NCBI RefSeq assembly: GCF_024158915.1
Contig: NZ_JAMZGF010000006.1
Location: 1-64,000, forward strand
Source: Chryseobacterium sp. S0630
Lineage (GTDB): Bacteria > Bacteroidota > Bacteroidia > Flavobacteriales > Weeksellaceae
Direction of reading: 5' to 3'
Length of the DNA stretch: 64,000 nt
Under the pieces are notes generated by a model. It made no database searches. It saw only the letters and a list, made by a program, of their open reading frames with translations, and had not been told where the DNA came from. The translations under genes were made by a program, and so were the position numbers. How positions within the stretch are numbered: the first letter of the stretch is position 1; every line of letters begins with the position of its first letter. Positions 47,315-55,345 of this stretch are shown piece after piece.

Positions 47315-48907
47315 TTATTGTATCATTTGTCCTGCAGTTCGGATTCCCTGATAAAAGGCTTCTTCAAAAATAGATATTCCGGAAAGATCAGAGTGGGCAA
47401 AGAAAATTTTTCCTTCTATGGAATCTTTCGCTTTTTGGGTTTCTTCTCCAAAAATCTGGTTGGGAACGGGAGCTATCATCGCATGTCCTATTTTATGAAA
47501 CTGCATTTCCAGGATGAAATCTTCTATCAATGGATGGGCTTTCTTCAGATCATCCAAAACTAAATCTTTCAGTTCAGATTCTTTCAGGGCATAAAGTTTT
47601 TTCCTCGCTTTTTTGCCATCTGCCGTTGAGAAACTCTTGTAATGGGTAATTACTTTTTCACCTATAATCTGGTTCAGATTCTGATGTTGATCAAAAATAT
47701 ATCCCAATCCGGAAGTACCATAAATCACATTATCCCAGGCCAGTTCTTCATCTCCACCAAATTCATTTTTCAGCGTAATCGTTGTTAAAAGCCAGGGAAC
47801 ATAATGGAACGAGGATGCTCTTTTTTGATTAAAAATTCTTTCATTCACAAACTGAGGTGATGCAAACAGTACTTTATCCGCAATGATCTTTTTCGTTTTC
47901 TTTTGGACATTATCAAAACTCAATACCTCAACTTTATCCTTGATTTTCACATCAAAAACTAAGTTTTCTGGTATGTGTTTTCCTTCTGTGTATTTTGAAA
48001 AATGTTTGGCAAGTCTTGCATTTCCTTCCGGCCATGTGAAAACCTGATCTTTATATTTCGTACTCCAGTTGTTTTTTCTTCCGGCAAAATAATGAATACC
48101 TGCCCAAGCTGAAACATAGTCTATTCCTAAACCGAAATCGTCTCTGCAGGAATAATCCAGCAACCAGAGAAGTTCTTCCGACTGGTAGTTATTTTCCTTA
48201 AGCCAATCTTTAAAAATGATTTTTTCAAGTTTTACAACCTCATCTTCCCTACTGGAATCATGTACGGGAATGGCGAACCAATATTTTCCCTGGATATCTT
48301 TCCTGATACGAAGCTCATCCATCAACTTAAAAAAACGGTTAAGCTCCTGCTGTGTTTCTGCCGAAATACCTCTCTGAGGCACAATATCATTTTGCCAGGA
48401 GTTTTTATAGAAAAGTCTTTCCTGCTGTGGAAAAGTCATTTGGTATTCATCAAGAATAGGTTCACCGTTTTCTTCTGTTCCCAGGCAGATTTTACACTCT
48501 TTCAGGAAATCTATTATTTCTACGTTTTCCTTATTAGGTAAAGGTAAATAATGAGCTCCTAAAGGGAATTTTGAAAATGAATTCTGCCCGTTGGAAGAGT
48601 TTCCTCCCAGATGGTTTTCCATTTCAAGGAGAAGATAATCCTGCTCATTATTCTGACTAAAGAATCTGCATGCGGAAAGTCCGGAAATCCCACCACCTAC
48701 GATAAGATATTTTGTGTGGATAACTTCTGAAAATTGTGGAAAATCTTTTGCCCATAGCTTATGTCCAAGAACATGGTTTGTACCTGTAATTTTCAGCAGC
48801 AACGCTTTTACTTTCTTTCCACAATACTGCAAAAAGGGAAGCATAAGGCTACCTAAAAATATAGTTTTAAGAAAATCCTTTCTACTGTACTTTCCCCCAC
48901 TCTTCAT
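47315..48907 (-). CDS. FAD-dependent amine-oxidase-like oxidoreductase, exported
   Basis: A 530-residue flavoprotein. The FAD-binding dinucleotide fold is YLIVGGGISGLSACRFF at about 66-82, and ENHLGGNS follows as expected. The N terminus (SRKDFLKTIFLGSLMLPFLQYC) looks like an export signal, possibly with lipid-anchored Cys29; it is not a clear twin-arginine signal. The C-terminal GHAMIAPVPNQ and FAHSDLSGISIFEEA fit the amine oxidase/phytoene desaturase superfamily. It overlaps the spermidine-synthase-like gene by 26 bases. Oxidation of a polyamine is a fair guess, not shown. Confidence 0.78.
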   Translation of the reverse strand: MKSGGKYSRKDFLKTIFLGSLMLPFLQYCGKKVKALLLKITGTNHVLGHKLWAKDFPQFSEVIHTKYLIVGGGISGLSACRFFSQNNEQDYLLLEMENHLGGNSSNGQNSFSKFPLGAHYLPLPNKENVEIIDFLKECKICLGTEENGEPILDEYQMTFPQQERLFYKNSWQNDIVPQRGISAETQQELNRFFKLMDELRIRKDIQGKYWFAIPVHDSSREDEVVKLEKIIFKDWLKENNYQSEELLWLLDYSCRDDFGLGIDYVSAWAGIHYFAGRKNNWSTKYKDQVFTWPEGNARLAKHFSKYTEGKHIPENLVFDVKIKDKVEVLSFDNVQKKTKKIIADKVLFASPQFVNERIFNQKRASSFHYVPWLLTTITLKNEFGGDEELAWDNVIYGTSGLGYIFDQHQNLNQIIGEKVITHYKSFSTADGKKARKKLYALKESELKDLVLDDLKKAHPLIEDFILEMQFHKIGHAMIAPVPNQIFGEETQKAKDSIEGKIFFAHSDLSGISIFEEAFYQGIRTAGQMIQ

Positions 48908-50396
48908 CGAAATAACGGACTAATATCTGGTTATCCAGACGGTTAACTTCTACATCTTTCACTTTCATATCTTTATTAAAATAAGACATCTGTGAAAAGT
49001 TATAATCATAATATTTTAAGCCGGGAAGCTTTCTGTAAACTCTGTTGTTGATGGGCTCAAAGGAAGCCATAGAAAATCCCCATTCTCCAAAGGACGGAAC
49101 ATAGGTGTGATATGCTGCTGTGAAAGGAAAAATCTGATTGATTGTTTTCTCAATACACCAGAAAGATTTCGGAGCAAAATAAGGAGAAGTGGTCTGAACC
49201 ACGATTTTGGTATCAAGTGTGGTCAGCTTCTCCAGTTCTTTATAAAACTGCAGGGAATAGAGTTTTCCTAAGCTGTAATTGGACGGATCCGGAAAGTCTA
49301 TGATAATGACGTCAAATTTCTTTTTGCTGTCTTTTACCCAAATGTAAGCATCTTTATTGATGATTTCTACTTTCGGATTGGAAAACGAATTTTGGTTTAA
49401 CCTGCGCATGGTTTCATTCGTCTTGAAAAACTGAGTCATTTCACCGTCCAAATCTACGAGTGTCACTTTTTTAACGTCTTTGTATTTCAATACTTCTCTG
49501 GCTGCAAAACCATCACCACCTCCAAGAATCAGAACGTTATCAATGTTTTTTGCCATAGACATCGCCGGATGTACTAAAGCTTCATGATAACGGTATTCAT
49601 CGGTGGATGAAAACTGTAAGTTGTTATTTAAATATAAACGGAACTCATGTGTATTTCTCGTTAAAACAATTCTTTGATAGGGTGAACTTTTGGTATAAAC
49701 CACATTTTCGCCATATAGCTTTTCTTCAGAATAAGACAAAATCGTATCCGAGAAAAAGAAAAGGCCTAACAGAAATGCAAATGCTGCAATAGATTTTACT
49801 TTTAACGATAACGGTTTTGATAATTCTTTCGTAAGATAATAGCACAGGAATATCGCAATAGAAATATTGATCAATCCGAAAAACAAAGGTGTTTTGACGA
49901 TTCCTAACTTTGGAATCAACACCAATGGAAAAAGAATTGATGCCAGTAAAGCTCCGATATAATCGAATGCAAAGACATTTGAAACTAAATCTTTAAACTT
50001 TACTCGGTCTTTCAGAATATTCATCAGAAGCGGAATTTCCACTCCTACAAGACAGCCCGTGAAAAAGACAAAAAGATATAAAACGCTTTCAAAGTGTGCG
50101 AGTGTATTAAACAGAATAAACAGCACTACAGAGCTGATTCCGCCTACGATTCCTACCAGGATTTCGATCTCAATGAATTTATCAATAAGATTTCCTTTGA
50201 TGAATTTCGCAAGATAGGAACCTACACCCATTGAAAAGAGGTATACCCCGATAATGAAAGAAAACTGCTTTACAGAGTCTCCTAAAAGATAGCTCGCCAG
50301 GGCTCCGGCCACCAGCTCATAAATCAATCCACATGTAGCAATGACGAATACTGAAAACAATAAAAGCAGCTCAAGAGGAATCCTCTTCTTATCCAT
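48882..50396 (-). CDS. Membrane-anchored spermidine-synthase-like protein
   Basis: A 504-residue fusion. Residues 1 to about 225 form seven or so transmembrane helices; the rest is an aminopropyltransferase fold. The SAM-type binding motif is VLILGGGDGFAAREVL with Asp in KVTLVDLDGEM, and the acidic loop IIIDFPDPSNYSLGKLYSLQFYKEL is like that of SpeE. A decarboxylated-SAM donor is likely, which fits the adjacent SpeD. Overlaps: 26 bases with the FAD gene and 8 bases with DUF350. Acceptor and product are unknown. Confidence 0.85.
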   Translation of the reverse strand: MDKKRIPLELLLLFSVFVIATCGLIYELVAGALASYLLGDSVKQFSFIIGVYLFSMGVGSYLAKFIKGNLIDKFIEIEILVGIVGGISSVVLFILFNTLAHFESVLYLFVFFTGCLVGVEIPLLMNILKDRVKFKDLVSNVFAFDYIGALLASILFPLVLIPKLGIVKTPLFFGLINISIAIFLCYYLTKELSKPLSLKVKSIAAFAFLLGLFFFSDTILSYSEEKLYGENVVYTKSSPYQRIVLTRNTHEFRLYLNNNLQFSSTDEYRYHEALVHPAMSMAKNIDNVLILGGGDGFAAREVLKYKDVKKVTLVDLDGEMTQFFKTNETMRRLNQNSFSNPKVEIINKDAYIWVKDSKKKFDVIIIDFPDPSNYSLGKLYSLQFYKELEKLTTLDTKIVVQTTSPYFAPKSFWCIEKTINQIFPFTAAYHTYVPSFGEWGFSMASFEPINNRVYRKLPGLKYYDYNFSQMSYFNKDMKVKDVEVNRLDNQILVRYFDEEWGKVQ

Positions 50397-50604
50397 GAAT
50401 TGCTGCGCTTATAATCATTGAAATTCCGATGATAAATGCTCCGAAAACAATAGCTAATGCTATATTTTTATTCTGAGCGATCTCGTGCCATGTTTTTTCC
50501 GGAGTAAGCTTTTCAATAACGAAATAGCACACCAGCAAAATAGCGATTCCTAAAAATGAATAAAGAACCGAGTTTAGTATTGGTAAGAAATTGATGTTGT
50601 CCAT
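50389..50604 (-). CDS. DUF350-domain small membrane protein
   Basis: A 71-residue protein with two transmembrane helices (about 11-30 and 47-68). The family pattern is SFLGIAILLVCYFVIEKLTPEKTWHEI then NIALAIVFGAFIIGISMII. DUF350 proteins (YjfL-like in E. coli) occur beside glutathionylspermidine- or polyamine-related genes. It overlaps the spermidine-synthase-like gene by 8 bases and starts 13 bases after the 64-residue gene ends. Confidence 0.82.
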   Translation of the reverse strand: MDNINFLPILNSVLYSFLGIAILLVCYFVIEKLTPEKTWHEIAQNKNIALAIVFGAFIIGISMIISAAIHG

Positions 50605-50617
50605 AGTTTTTATATTT

Positions 50618-50812
50618 TTATTTGTGATAGTATCTGTAGAATCCTACTCTGGAATGACTTCTTGTGGTTCCGTCCCGGTATGTTTCCGTTTTCGCACAGT
50701 CGCAGACCTGACTTCCCTGATAGGTAAGATATACAAACCAGGTCATGAAAAGCCCTCCAATCAGGCAGAGCATCCAGTTTTGTCTTATGTATTGTAAAAT
50801 ATTAGTTATCAT
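50618..50812 (-). CDS. Small one-helix membrane protein of the polyamine cluster
   Basis: A 64-residue protein with one transmembrane helix (about 13-31), then a short tail with two close Cys (QVCDCAKTE) and basic residues. It overlaps the DUF4178 gene by 4 bases (ATGA). In other phyla a small membrane protein, DUF4247, occupies a similar place between DUF350 and DUF4178; I cannot show homology. Function unknown. Confidence 0.65.
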   Translation of the reverse strand: MITNILQYIRQNWMLCLIGGLFMTWFVYLTYQGSQVCDCAKTETYRDGTTRSHSRVGFYRYYHK

Positions 50813-52266
50813 GATGTGGCGTATGGGGTGTTTGAACTATTCTTCCATTTATTCACATTAAAGAAATGTCTTCCTATCCACATCGCTACAAAGAGTGCAA
50901 TCATTATGAATAAAATGAATCCAAAATTCCAGAATGAAACGGGAAGCCAGGTTGCCTTGAGTTGTACATAAGTATTGCTTGAAATGGGATCTGTAGTAAG
51001 TTTAGGTGCTTCAGCATTGATCAGAGAATCTATTTTTGACGTTCCGAACGATGCTTTTACCAGTTTACCCAATTCTGTTGTATCTTTTTCTAAAGTCTTT
51101 CCGTCTGTAAAGGCTGTAGTTTGAGCCTTAAACAGATCAGTGATTTCTATAGTTCCTGATTTATCCCGTGATATCATCACCTTTGAATCTGGAGACTGAA
51201 GGTTGGAAAATGTTGGCAAAGCTCCTTCTTTCTCTGCAGAAATAAGAAAGTGATATTGTCCGGAGCTTACTCCGCACAGATTAAATTCTTCGGACTGACT
51301 TCCCTCAGACCAACTTTCTCCATCTTCGTAACCATGATACTGTTCGATATCTTTGGAGGTATAGATGATTTCATTGGTTTTTTCATTCACAAGACTCAGC
51401 TGGATATTTGCCCAGGAATTATCAACACCTGAAAATACATTCACCTTTAATGGTGCTGAACCTCCTGAAAGGGTAAAACTTTTGCTCACCATTTCCTTGT
51501 CCTGTACATCTGCAAAATTGATGGTCTCCGCAAAAACGGTTTCGTTGGTTCTCGAAGTATAAACATACAACTGAAGCAGACATATCATTAATGCAGCCAC
51601 ACAAAAGATGTTGACCATCTGTTTGATATCAAAATAATAAGGCTGAACGATCCCCACTCCTGTATAATAAGGCATGTGAGCTATTTTAAAAGCTCTTTTT
51701 ACATCATGCTTTGAAATGTGAACTCCATAAAAATACTGGCTTTTCTTAGCGGTCTTTTCCTGAGAGATCATACGGGTTCCGTTGACATATTCTTTGTAGG
51801 TAGCAATGCTGAAATCCAGGTGTTCATCAAAAAAACCTGTTGCTGCATCGATAGTACATGGAGTGTTTTCATACCAGCGGTAAGTTCTCCCAAGATAGGT
51901 TGGTAATTTTGAATCTTTACCTTTAAAATCATCAGGATGTATTGAGATCAGGAAAACCCAATGCCCATCGCTCTCACTCAGGAAAGCATCATTTCCTTTG
52001 CTGTCTTTTAAAGAATATTCCCGCCAGAAAATACTGTTTCCGTATTTTCTGACAACAATTGATACAACGGTATACTCTACACCTTCAATTTTTCCTTTCT
52101 GTCCGACGTCCAAGACAACGTTTTCTGTCGGTACTTTCAAATGTTTAATCTTTTTATTTCCGGCTACATCAATGAGATGAGAGCAGGTGATACAAACGTA
52201 TTCTTCAATAGGAAAAGTGAGGTCTAATTTATTTTCTGATTCGCATGCTGGGCAGACATAATGCAT
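50809..52266 (-). CDS. DUF4178-domain protein with zinc ribbon and membrane segments
   Basis: A 485-residue protein. A zinc ribbon at the start has CxxC pairs, Cys5-Cys8 and Cys25-Cys28. The DUF4178 beta-domain follows (about 50-150, with WREYSLKDSKGNDAFLSE). A transmembrane helix lies at about 216-236, a beta-rich extracytoplasmic domain follows to about 440, and there is a last transmembrane helix at about 447-466. It is 3 bases from SpeD and overlaps the next gene by 4. DUF4178 is a known neighbour of DUF350 and SpeD/SpeE genes. Confidence 0.8.
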   Translation of the reverse strand: MHYVCPACESENKLDLTFPIEEYVCITCSHLIDVAGNKKIKHLKVPTENVVLDVGQKGKIEGVEYTVVSIVVRKYGNSIFWREYSLKDSKGNDAFLSESDGHWVFLISIHPDDFKGKDSKLPTYLGRTYRWYENTPCTIDAATGFFDEHLDFSIATYKEYVNGTRMISQEKTAKKSQYFYGVHISKHDVKRAFKIAHMPYYTGVGIVQPYYFDIKQMVNIFCVAALMICLLQLYVYTSRTNETVFAETINFADVQDKEMVSKSFTLSGGSAPLKVNVFSGVDNSWANIQLSLVNEKTNEIIYTSKDIEQYHGYEDGESWSEGSQSEEFNLCGVSSGQYHFLISAEKEGALPTFSNLQSPDSKVMISRDKSGTIEITDLFKAQTTAFTDGKTLEKDTTELGKLVKASFGTSKIDSLINAEAPKLTTDPISSNTYVQLKATWLPVSFWNFGFILFIMIALFVAMWIGRHFFNVNKWKNSSNTPYATS

Positions 52267-52269
52267 TTT

Positions 52270-52629
52270 TTATCTGTAAATTTTGTGTTTCTGAATGGTA
52301 TTAGCTTTAAAATACTGAACCACATCATCTGCAATCTGCTCTACTTTTGTGGTATTATCCTGTGTATAATTACAAAGAAAAACATCAAAAGTAAGCTGTT
52401 TAAATTCCGGCCACGTGTGGATACAAAGGTGAGACTCTTTCAGGATTACTGCGGAAGTAAAACTCTCATTTTCAAAAATATGATTGGTAACTCCTACAAT
52501 TTCTACATCCTTTGTTTTCAGAATCTCTTCTGTAAACGTCAGAAAACCTTTGCTGTCTAATAACAAATCTTCTGACTCTGTTTCCAAAGTCAGAAGAATA
52601 TGTAAACCTTTACTTGATAATGGGTTCAA
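52270..52629 (-). CDS. speD: S-adenosylmethionine-decarboxylase-type pyruvoyl enzyme
   Basis: A 119-residue SpeD of the bacterial class-1b size. Autocleavage would occur at Glu65-Ser66 in KESHLCIHTWPE, giving a pyruvoyl group from Ser66; His71 and Cys86 (FDVFLCNYT) occupy the places of T. maritima His68 and Cys83. It would make decarboxylated SAM for the neighbouring aminopropyltransferase. Some SpeD homologues have changed to decarboxylate arginine or ornithine, and this cannot be excluded. It starts 20 bases after the CtlX-type gene and heads the tight membrane cluster. Confidence 0.88.
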   Translation of the reverse strand: MNPLSSKGLHILLTLETESEDLLLDSKGFLTFTEEILKTKDVEIVGVTNHIFENESFTSAVILKESHLCIHTWPEFKQLTFDVFLCNYTQDNTTKVEQIADDVVQYFKANTIQKHKIYR

Positions 52630-52649
52630 TTAATTTTTTCGTAAATATA

Positions 52650-53573
52650 TTATTTTTTTGGAAGAAAAACCTCAGCAAGCATACATCTTGCGCTTCCTCC
52701 ACCATTTACTTCAATGGTATTCAGGTCTGAATAAATAATTTCGCAGTATTTTTCAATAGCAGCTACCTGTTCTGAAGATAAAGACTGATAAGCTGTCTGG
52801 CTCATTACCAGAAACTTCTCGCCTTCTTTGTTCTGAACCTGAAGCATATTTCCTGCAAACTGCTGCATCTGTTCTTCAGAAATTTCGATGATTTCTTTTC
52901 CTGAACCTTTAATCGTTTCTGTTACTTTTTCTCTTTCCAGCTCATCATCGATACAGTCAAGACAGATTACAACAAACTTATCCGCCACACACATCATTAC
53001 ATTGGTGTGATAGATTGGAAGTCTTTCCGTTCCTACCGTCTGGAATGAATGGAAAACAACAGGAGTAAATCCGTATTTTGTACAGAATTCTCTGAACAGT
53101 TTTTCATCCAGTCTCAAAGAAACAGAACCATATGCAATTTTATTGTCATGATCAAAAATCATGCTTCCTGTTCCTTCCAGGAAATGTCCCTGAGTTTCAG
53201 AAAAAGACCAGTCATCCACCTCAACTACTTCAAATCCCTGTTCCTGGATACTTTCAATAATATCATCTCTTCTTTCCACTCTTCTGTTGGATGCGAACAT
53301 CGGATATAAAACTACTTTTCCGTCTTTATGAAAACTTACCCAGTTATTCGGGAAAATAGAATCCGGAGTATGAGGGTCTAAAGTATCTTTTATGGTAATC
53401 ACATTGATTCCTCTTTCTCTCAGTTTTCCGACAAAAGTATTGAACTCAGCCAAAGCTTTTGACTGGATATCAGAACCTGTCTGTTCTACCTGGAAATAAT
53501 TATTTTTCGCTGTTTCAGCGTTGTAACCGAATGCAATCGGCTCTATCATTAATACTGTATCTGTTGTTTGCAT
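52650..53573 (-). CDS. ctlX: Arginine-deiminase-superfamily hydrolase, CtlX type
   Basis: A 307-residue guanidino-group-modifying enzyme of the type called citrulline utilization hydrolase CtlX. Typical blocks are MIEPIAFGYNAETAKNN, TPDSIFPNNWVSFH, EGTGSMIFDHDNKIAYG, the His in IYHTNVMMCV and the nucleophile Cys297 in GGGSARCMLAE. Substrate specificity is not settled. It lies upstream of speD by 20 bases, and may supply or remove a guanidino compound. A second such enzyme lies beyond the four-helix-bundle unit. Confidence 0.85.
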   Translation of the reverse strand: MQTTDTVLMIEPIAFGYNAETAKNNYFQVEQTGSDIQSKALAEFNTFVGKLRERGINVITIKDTLDPHTPDSIFPNNWVSFHKDGKVVLYPMFASNRRVERRDDIIESIQEQGFEVVEVDDWSFSETQGHFLEGTGSMIFDHDNKIAYGSVSLRLDEKLFREFCTKYGFTPVVFHSFQTVGTERLPIYHTNVMMCVADKFVVICLDCIDDELEREKVTETIKGSGKEIIEISEEQMQQFAGNMLQVQNKEGEKFLVMSQTAYQSLSSEQVAAIEKYCEIIYSDLNTIEVNGGGSARCMLAEVFLPKK

Positions 53574-53581
53574 TTTTTATA

Positions 53582-53624
53582 AGTTTGAGGGTGTTAGTGT
53601 ATTAGAGTTTGAGTGTCTGAACAG
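53582..53624 (+). repeat. Left arm: 8-bp periodic tract, GAG/TAG anchor
   Basis: GAG, TAG, TAG, GAG, GAA stand at 53587, 53595, 53603, 53611 and 53619, exactly 8 bases apart. The arm starts just upstream of ctlX and runs opposite to the arm at 54066-54129. Confidence 0.75.
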
Positions 53625-53628
53625 CGTT

Positions 53629-54033
53629 TTACAAATTATTCTCTCCTTTATTTGCCGAAGAAAATGAGCACCACTTTTCTGACTGGCTCATCATATTAAC
53701 TAACATCCCTATTATTTGGTTATACTTGTTGTGCAAATTATTGTATTGCTCTTCATTCATATAATGGCAAGCAAAGACAAACTGGAGCCATGTTTGGGTT
53801 TCTCTTGCTTCACCCTCTGAATCTGTAAGCTTAGCGATGAAGGATTTTTCATATTTTCTTTTGCCCCAAGCCTCACTAATTGCTGTTACCGATCTTGATG
53901 ATCTTCCGATCTGATCTGTAAGTGAATAAAGCTCTTCTTTAGGAAAAAATTTTGAGAGTTCATAAATCAACTGTGCTGTTTCAAATGATTGTTGATAAAC
54001 TTTTAAGTCTTGATGAAATTTAATTGTCGACAT
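53629..54033 (-). CDS. Four-helix-bundle protein, paralogue
   Basis: A 134-residue protein of the same broad family as the one at 19534-19884. Shared pattern: LKVYQQSFETAQLIYELSKFFPKEELYSLTDQIGRSSRSV, then AKLTDSEGEARETQTWL. The second helix and the loop differ (ISEAWGKRKYEKSF instead of IAEGNSRRSKPDYL), so it belongs to another subgroup. A longer TTG start (54039) is unlikely. Function unknown. It lies between inverted 8-bp arms. Confidence 0.85.
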   Translation of the reverse strand: MSTIKFHQDLKVYQQSFETAQLIYELSKFFPKEELYSLTDQIGRSSRSVTAISEAWGKRKYEKSFIAKLTDSEGEARETQTWLQFVFACHYMNEEQYNNLHNKYNQIIGMLVNMMSQSEKWCSFSSANKGENNL

Positions 54034-54065
54034 ACCCAAATATTTTTTTTAAAATTAAAAAAATA

Positions 54066-54129
54066 TTCAAACTCACCAACACTCTAACGCTCAGACTCTA
54101 AAACTCTTCCGCTCTCAAACACTAAAACT
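54066..54129 (-). repeat. Right arm: 8-bp periodic tract, GAG/TAG anchor (minus strand)
   Basis: On the plus strand TTC, CAC, CTC, CTC, CTA, CTT, CTC, CTA stand at 54066, 54074, 54082, 54090, 54098, 54106, 54114 and 54122, exactly 8 bases apart. On the minus strand these read GAA, GTG, GAG, GAG, TAG, AAG, GAG, TAG. Confidence 0.8.
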
Positions 54130-54140
54130 ATCCCATTCCA

Positions 54141-55055
54141 TTATTCTCTCACAAGCGGCATTGTAGAACATCTCAACAAACCACCCATTTTAGATATTTC
54201 TCTGTAAGGAATTTCTTCAACAGTCATTCCCCACTCGTTTCTCAAATGGTCATTCATTCTTGTGAATGCTTTGTCTGAAACCACTACATCAGGAGAAATA
54301 GAGAAAATATTCGGGAACATTTCAAACATTTCTTCATCATTGATATGGAAACAGTTTTCTTCTCCGAAAATATCAAGGATTAAACGGTAATCACTTTCGT
54401 CTACGAATCCGTTTTTATAAATGATACATTTGTCTTCTCCTACGGGATTAAATGTGCAGTCCAAATGTAGAATTCCTTCAAACGGAACTTTATCATTTTT
54501 CTTCAATTCCAGATCGATGATTCTTTTCTTTGGAAAATATTCTTTCAGGATTTCAATGGCATACTCGTTGGTTCTTGCCGTTTTATAGTTTCTGTAATCT
54601 TCACTGAAACAGGTTCCGATGAAGATAAAGTCATTCCATACGATTACATCTCCTCCTTCAATATGTGCGGTTTCGGGAAGATTAATAATTTTTCTCCATG
54701 CTACTTTTTCAAAAACACTTTTGTAGGCTTCCTGCTCATCTGCTCTGTCTGCAATCACATTGGAAATGATCATTTTATCATCAATAACAAAGGCTACATC
54801 TCTCGAAAAAACCTGATTGTAGTCTTGGATGATACTAGGACGCAAAACTTCAACGTCATACTTTTTTAAAACCGCTTCAAAAGCGTTCATTTCATTGATA
54901 ATATCCTCTTCTTTAGGATAAATGTTGTGTTCGATTGAGTAATATGACTTTGCGTCATAACTTTCCTCTAGTGTGGGAACTGGTCCCAATGAATTAGGTT
55001 GGCCTAGAACTACTGACTTCAGCCTACCCGTTTCGTTTTTAATATTTAGTCTCAT
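54141..55055 (-). CDS. Arginine-deiminase / dimethylargininase-superfamily enzyme
   Basis: A 304-residue guanidino-modifying enzyme. Hallmarks are LKSVVLGQPNSLG, the EGGDVIVW motif, the His in LHLDCTFNPVGE and the nucleophile Cys296 in GGLLRCSTMP near the end. The sequence differs clearly from the CtlX-type enzyme, so it is not a recent duplicate. Amidinotransferase, dimethylargininase or deiminase activity are all possible. It is upstream of the four-helix-bundle unit and on the same strand as ctlX. Confidence 0.8.
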   Translation of the reverse strand: MRLNIKNETGRLKSVVLGQPNSLGPVPTLEESYDAKSYYSIEHNIYPKEEDIINEMNAFEAVLKKYDVEVLRPSIIQDYNQVFSRDVAFVIDDKMIISNVIADRADEQEAYKSVFEKVAWRKIINLPETAHIEGGDVIVWNDFIFIGTCFSEDYRNYKTARTNEYAIEILKEYFPKKRIIDLELKKNDKVPFEGILHLDCTFNPVGEDKCIIYKNGFVDESDYRLILDIFGEENCFHINDEEMFEMFPNIFSISPDVVVSDKAFTRMNDHLRNEWGMTVEEIPYREISKMGGLLRCSTMPLVRE

Positions 55056-55345
55056 AAAGATTTATGCAATACTACAAATATAAGTAAAGGTCTCTATCTA
55101 TAAAACTTTTGGATTATTTTATGTATTAAATTTGATCTCTAAAATCAACCCTCTTCAACAAAATTTCCTTGTCTGTTTGGCTAACTGCAGTGAATAGTCC
55201 CAAAAACATCTACAACTTACTATTTTCCATCTACATAAGAACAAAAAAACAGATAATTATATTATTTAATTTCCTATATTAGTGATATAATTTTCGCGAA
55301 ATTATAGATCATAAAACTTAACTATTAACACCAAAAATCAAAGTC
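55056..55345. other. Intergenic region ahead of the six-cysteine peptide
   Basis: AT-rich sequence between divergent genes. It holds the palindrome at 55286-55306 and probably promoters for both sides. No further gene is seen. Confidence 0.5.
55286..55306. promoter_or_regulatory. Palindrome upstream of the peptide gene, possible operator
   Basis: TATAATTT, a 5-base centre (TCGCG) and AAATTATA form a perfect 8-bp inverted repeat, 39 bases upstream of the peptide ATG. The AT-rich arms and central CGCG stand out from the surroundings. A regulator binding site is plausible. Confidence 0.4.

Larger units (their letters stand above)
53582..54129 (-). mobile_element. Candidate insertion unit: second four-helix-bundle gene between inverted 8-bp arms
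   Basis: About 550 bases: left arm, a four-helix-bundle gene (53629-54033), and a right arm with eight strictly 8-spaced anchors in reverse orientation. It separates two guanidino-modifying enzyme genes. Architecture is the same as the unit at 19468-19966, but the period is 8, not 7. No transposase is present. Inference from architecture only. Confidence 0.45.

Noticed and set aside
48882..50396. Plain soluble spermidine synthase
   Set aside because: About 225 N-terminal residues form transmembrane helices, so it is a membrane-fused form, not classical SpeE.
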